This document shows positions 4,780 to 5,558 of a DNA stretch of 5,558 nt, in pieces. This stretch comes from Allobrachymonas sp. (GTDB lineage: Bacteria > Pseudomonadota > Gammaproteobacteria > Burkholderiales > Burkholderiaceae_C). The stretch lies in NCBI GenBank assembly GCA_017996515.1, contig JAGOGU010000106.1, forward strand, positions 1 through 5,558, given 5' to 3'. The notes under the pieces were generated by a model. That model was not told the origin of the DNA and did not search any database. It saw nothing but the letters and a program-made list of their open reading frames with translations. How positions within the stretch are numbered: the first letter of the stretch is position 1; each line of letters starts with the position of its first letter. The position numbers were made by a program, and so were the translations under genes.

Positions 4780-5558
4780 CTAATGGCGCAGTGTGATGGG
4801 CAACCAGCCACGCACGCTGTTGATGAACCAGAGCGTGTCGTGCGGCTGTGGCTGCAACAGGCGTTGCAAGGGGATCGGCTCTTCGCGAATCGTACCGCGT
4901 GCCAACAATGCTTCGCGTAGCGTGCCGGGCAACAGCCCTTGCGCAAGCGGCGGCGTGATGCAGCCTTGCGCCGTTTGCAGCACCAGATTGCCGCGCGTGC
5001 ATTCGGTGGCAAAGCCGTCGGGGGTGTGCAGAATCACGTCCCACGTGCCGGGGGCCGCCGCCAGTGCCGCATCGTAATGCGCGCGCTGCGTGGTTTTGTG
5101 CAGCAGCCAGAAAGAATCTGTGGTGTTGGCTTGTGCTGCATATGCCACTGGCAGGGCAGGCGTGGCCTGCGTAGCAGGGGGCTGCAGCCATGGTGCGGGC
5201 AAGGCGTCTTGGTCTGCCCAGTCTGTGCCGGGAGCGAGCAAATCTTCATCCGCCAGGTGGCTGCCTTCTACCGTGAGTGCGCCAGCGGCAGTTTGCGTGA
5301 GCGCCACACGCCACAGCCCTTGCGGGTGTTGGGCGGCGTATGCATGCAGAGCCTGCTCGCGTTGGGCGTTGCTGACGGGAAAGAAGTGGCAAGCCTGCGC
5401 CGATTGCGCAATGCGCTGCAGATGCAGGGGCAGCAGGGCAAAACGGCCTTGCGCCAGCAGCAAGGTTTCGCGCAGGGCAAAACGGGGCTGGGGCAAAGGG
5501 GCGGCGTGTAGAAAGCGCAACTTCAGCAAAGCTTCGGCGTATTCGGCGTGTGCATCAG
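4780..5558 (-). CDS. Bifunctional aminodeoxychorismate synthase component I / 4-amino-4-deoxychorismate lyase (PabB-PabC fusion), C-terminal part
   Basis: The minus-strand frame is open from the right edge to the stop TAG (complement of 4780-4782). The first visible residues, DAHAEYAEALLKLRFL, match the end of a PabB chorismate-binding domain (usual form: DSDPxxEYxECLLKARFL). The TTG at 5529 is therefore not a start, and the gene continues beyond the window. A class IV PLP-dependent lyase domain follows directly: RFALRETLLL, LPLHLQRIAQSAQACHFF, HKTTQRAHYD with the probable PLP lysine at 5095-5097, DVILHTPDGFATECTRGNLVL with the conserved Glu at 5002-5004, TPPLAQGLLPGTLRE, and a short C-terminus. 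Together the two domains make 4-aminobenzoate from chorismate (amination by PabB with PabA ammonia, then loss of pyruvate) for folate synthesis. Such fusions are common in Betaproteobacteria. The domain looks intact. No terminator is obvious in the 28-base gap to rluA. Confidence 0.9.
   Translation of the reverse strand, partial: DAHAEYAEALLKLRFLHAAPLPQPRFALRETLLLAQGRFALLPLHLQRIAQSAQACHFFPVSNAQREQALHAYAAQHPQGLWRVALTQTAAGALTVEGSHLADEDLLAPGTDWADQDALPAPWLQPPATQATPALPVAYAAQANTTDSFWLLHKTTQRAHYDAALAAAPGTWDVILHTPDGFATECTRGNLVLQTAQGCITPPLAQGLLPGTLREALLARGTIREEPIPLQRLLQPQPHDTLWFINSVRGWLPITLRH

Noticed and set aside
4157..4783. Alternative + strand frame within rluA
   Set aside because: It is an out-of-frame translation of rluA, rich in A, R, C and H, without family features, while the rluA frame has every expected motif.
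4939..5511. + strand open frame opposite the pabB-pabC gene
   Set aside because: It is a shadow of the minus-strand gene, whose frame shows the PLP-lyase motifs and the PabB-type linker.
5529..5529. TTG at 5529 as the start of a stand-alone PabC
   Set aside because: The frame stays open to the window edge, and the residues before it match the end of a PabB domain, so this is a fusion protein rather than a separate lyase.

Overview
The window looks like the edge of a mobile genetic element next to ordinary chromosomal genes of a Gram-negative bacterium, most likely a betaproteobacterium. The evidence for the host is the type of chromosomal genes (an RluA-type pseudouridine synthase, a DUF883/ElaB-like membrane-anchored protein, and a PabB-PabC fusion whose linker and lyase domain resemble those of Betaproteobacteria) and their G+C-rich codon use. 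The species cannot be named from this sequence.

Left part (1-3182, + strand) carries transfer-related genes with lower G+C. It begins with the C-terminal part of an ArdC-type antirestriction / zincin-like protein, closed by a clear intrinsic terminator. A tight three-gene cluster follows, in which each stop overlaps the next start by 4 bases: a 58-residue ribbon-helix-helix-like protein, an unrecognised 79-residue protein, and a 710-residue DotA/TraY family membrane protein of the IncI-type (type IVB) conjugation system. A hairpin just after traY ends the cluster. The picture is a conjugative plasmid-like or integrative conjugative element: TraY belongs to the inner-membrane part of the transfer machine, ArdC is known to protect incoming DNA from restriction, and the small RHH protein could be a local regulator.

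Middle part (3183-3562) has no convincing gene. It is AT-rich at first and carries short repeats. It ends with a sigma70-like promoter overlapped by a 9-bp perfect inverted repeat, which probably drives the DUF883 gene. The boundary between element and chromosome is most likely in this stretch, but no integrase, tRNA gene or verified attachment site is visible.

Right part (3563-5558) is housekeeping: a DUF883 membrane-anchored protein with a very strong hairpin terminator, rluA (tRNA/23S rRNA pseudouridine synthase), and, convergent with it, the 3' part of a pabB-pabC fusion for 4-aminobenzoate (folate) synthesis that runs off the right edge. No rRNA, tRNA, CRISPR array or insertion sequence was seen. 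I did not find a clearly new system. The best candidates for novelty are the unknown 79-residue protein locked between the RHH protein and TraY, and the element/chromosome junction.
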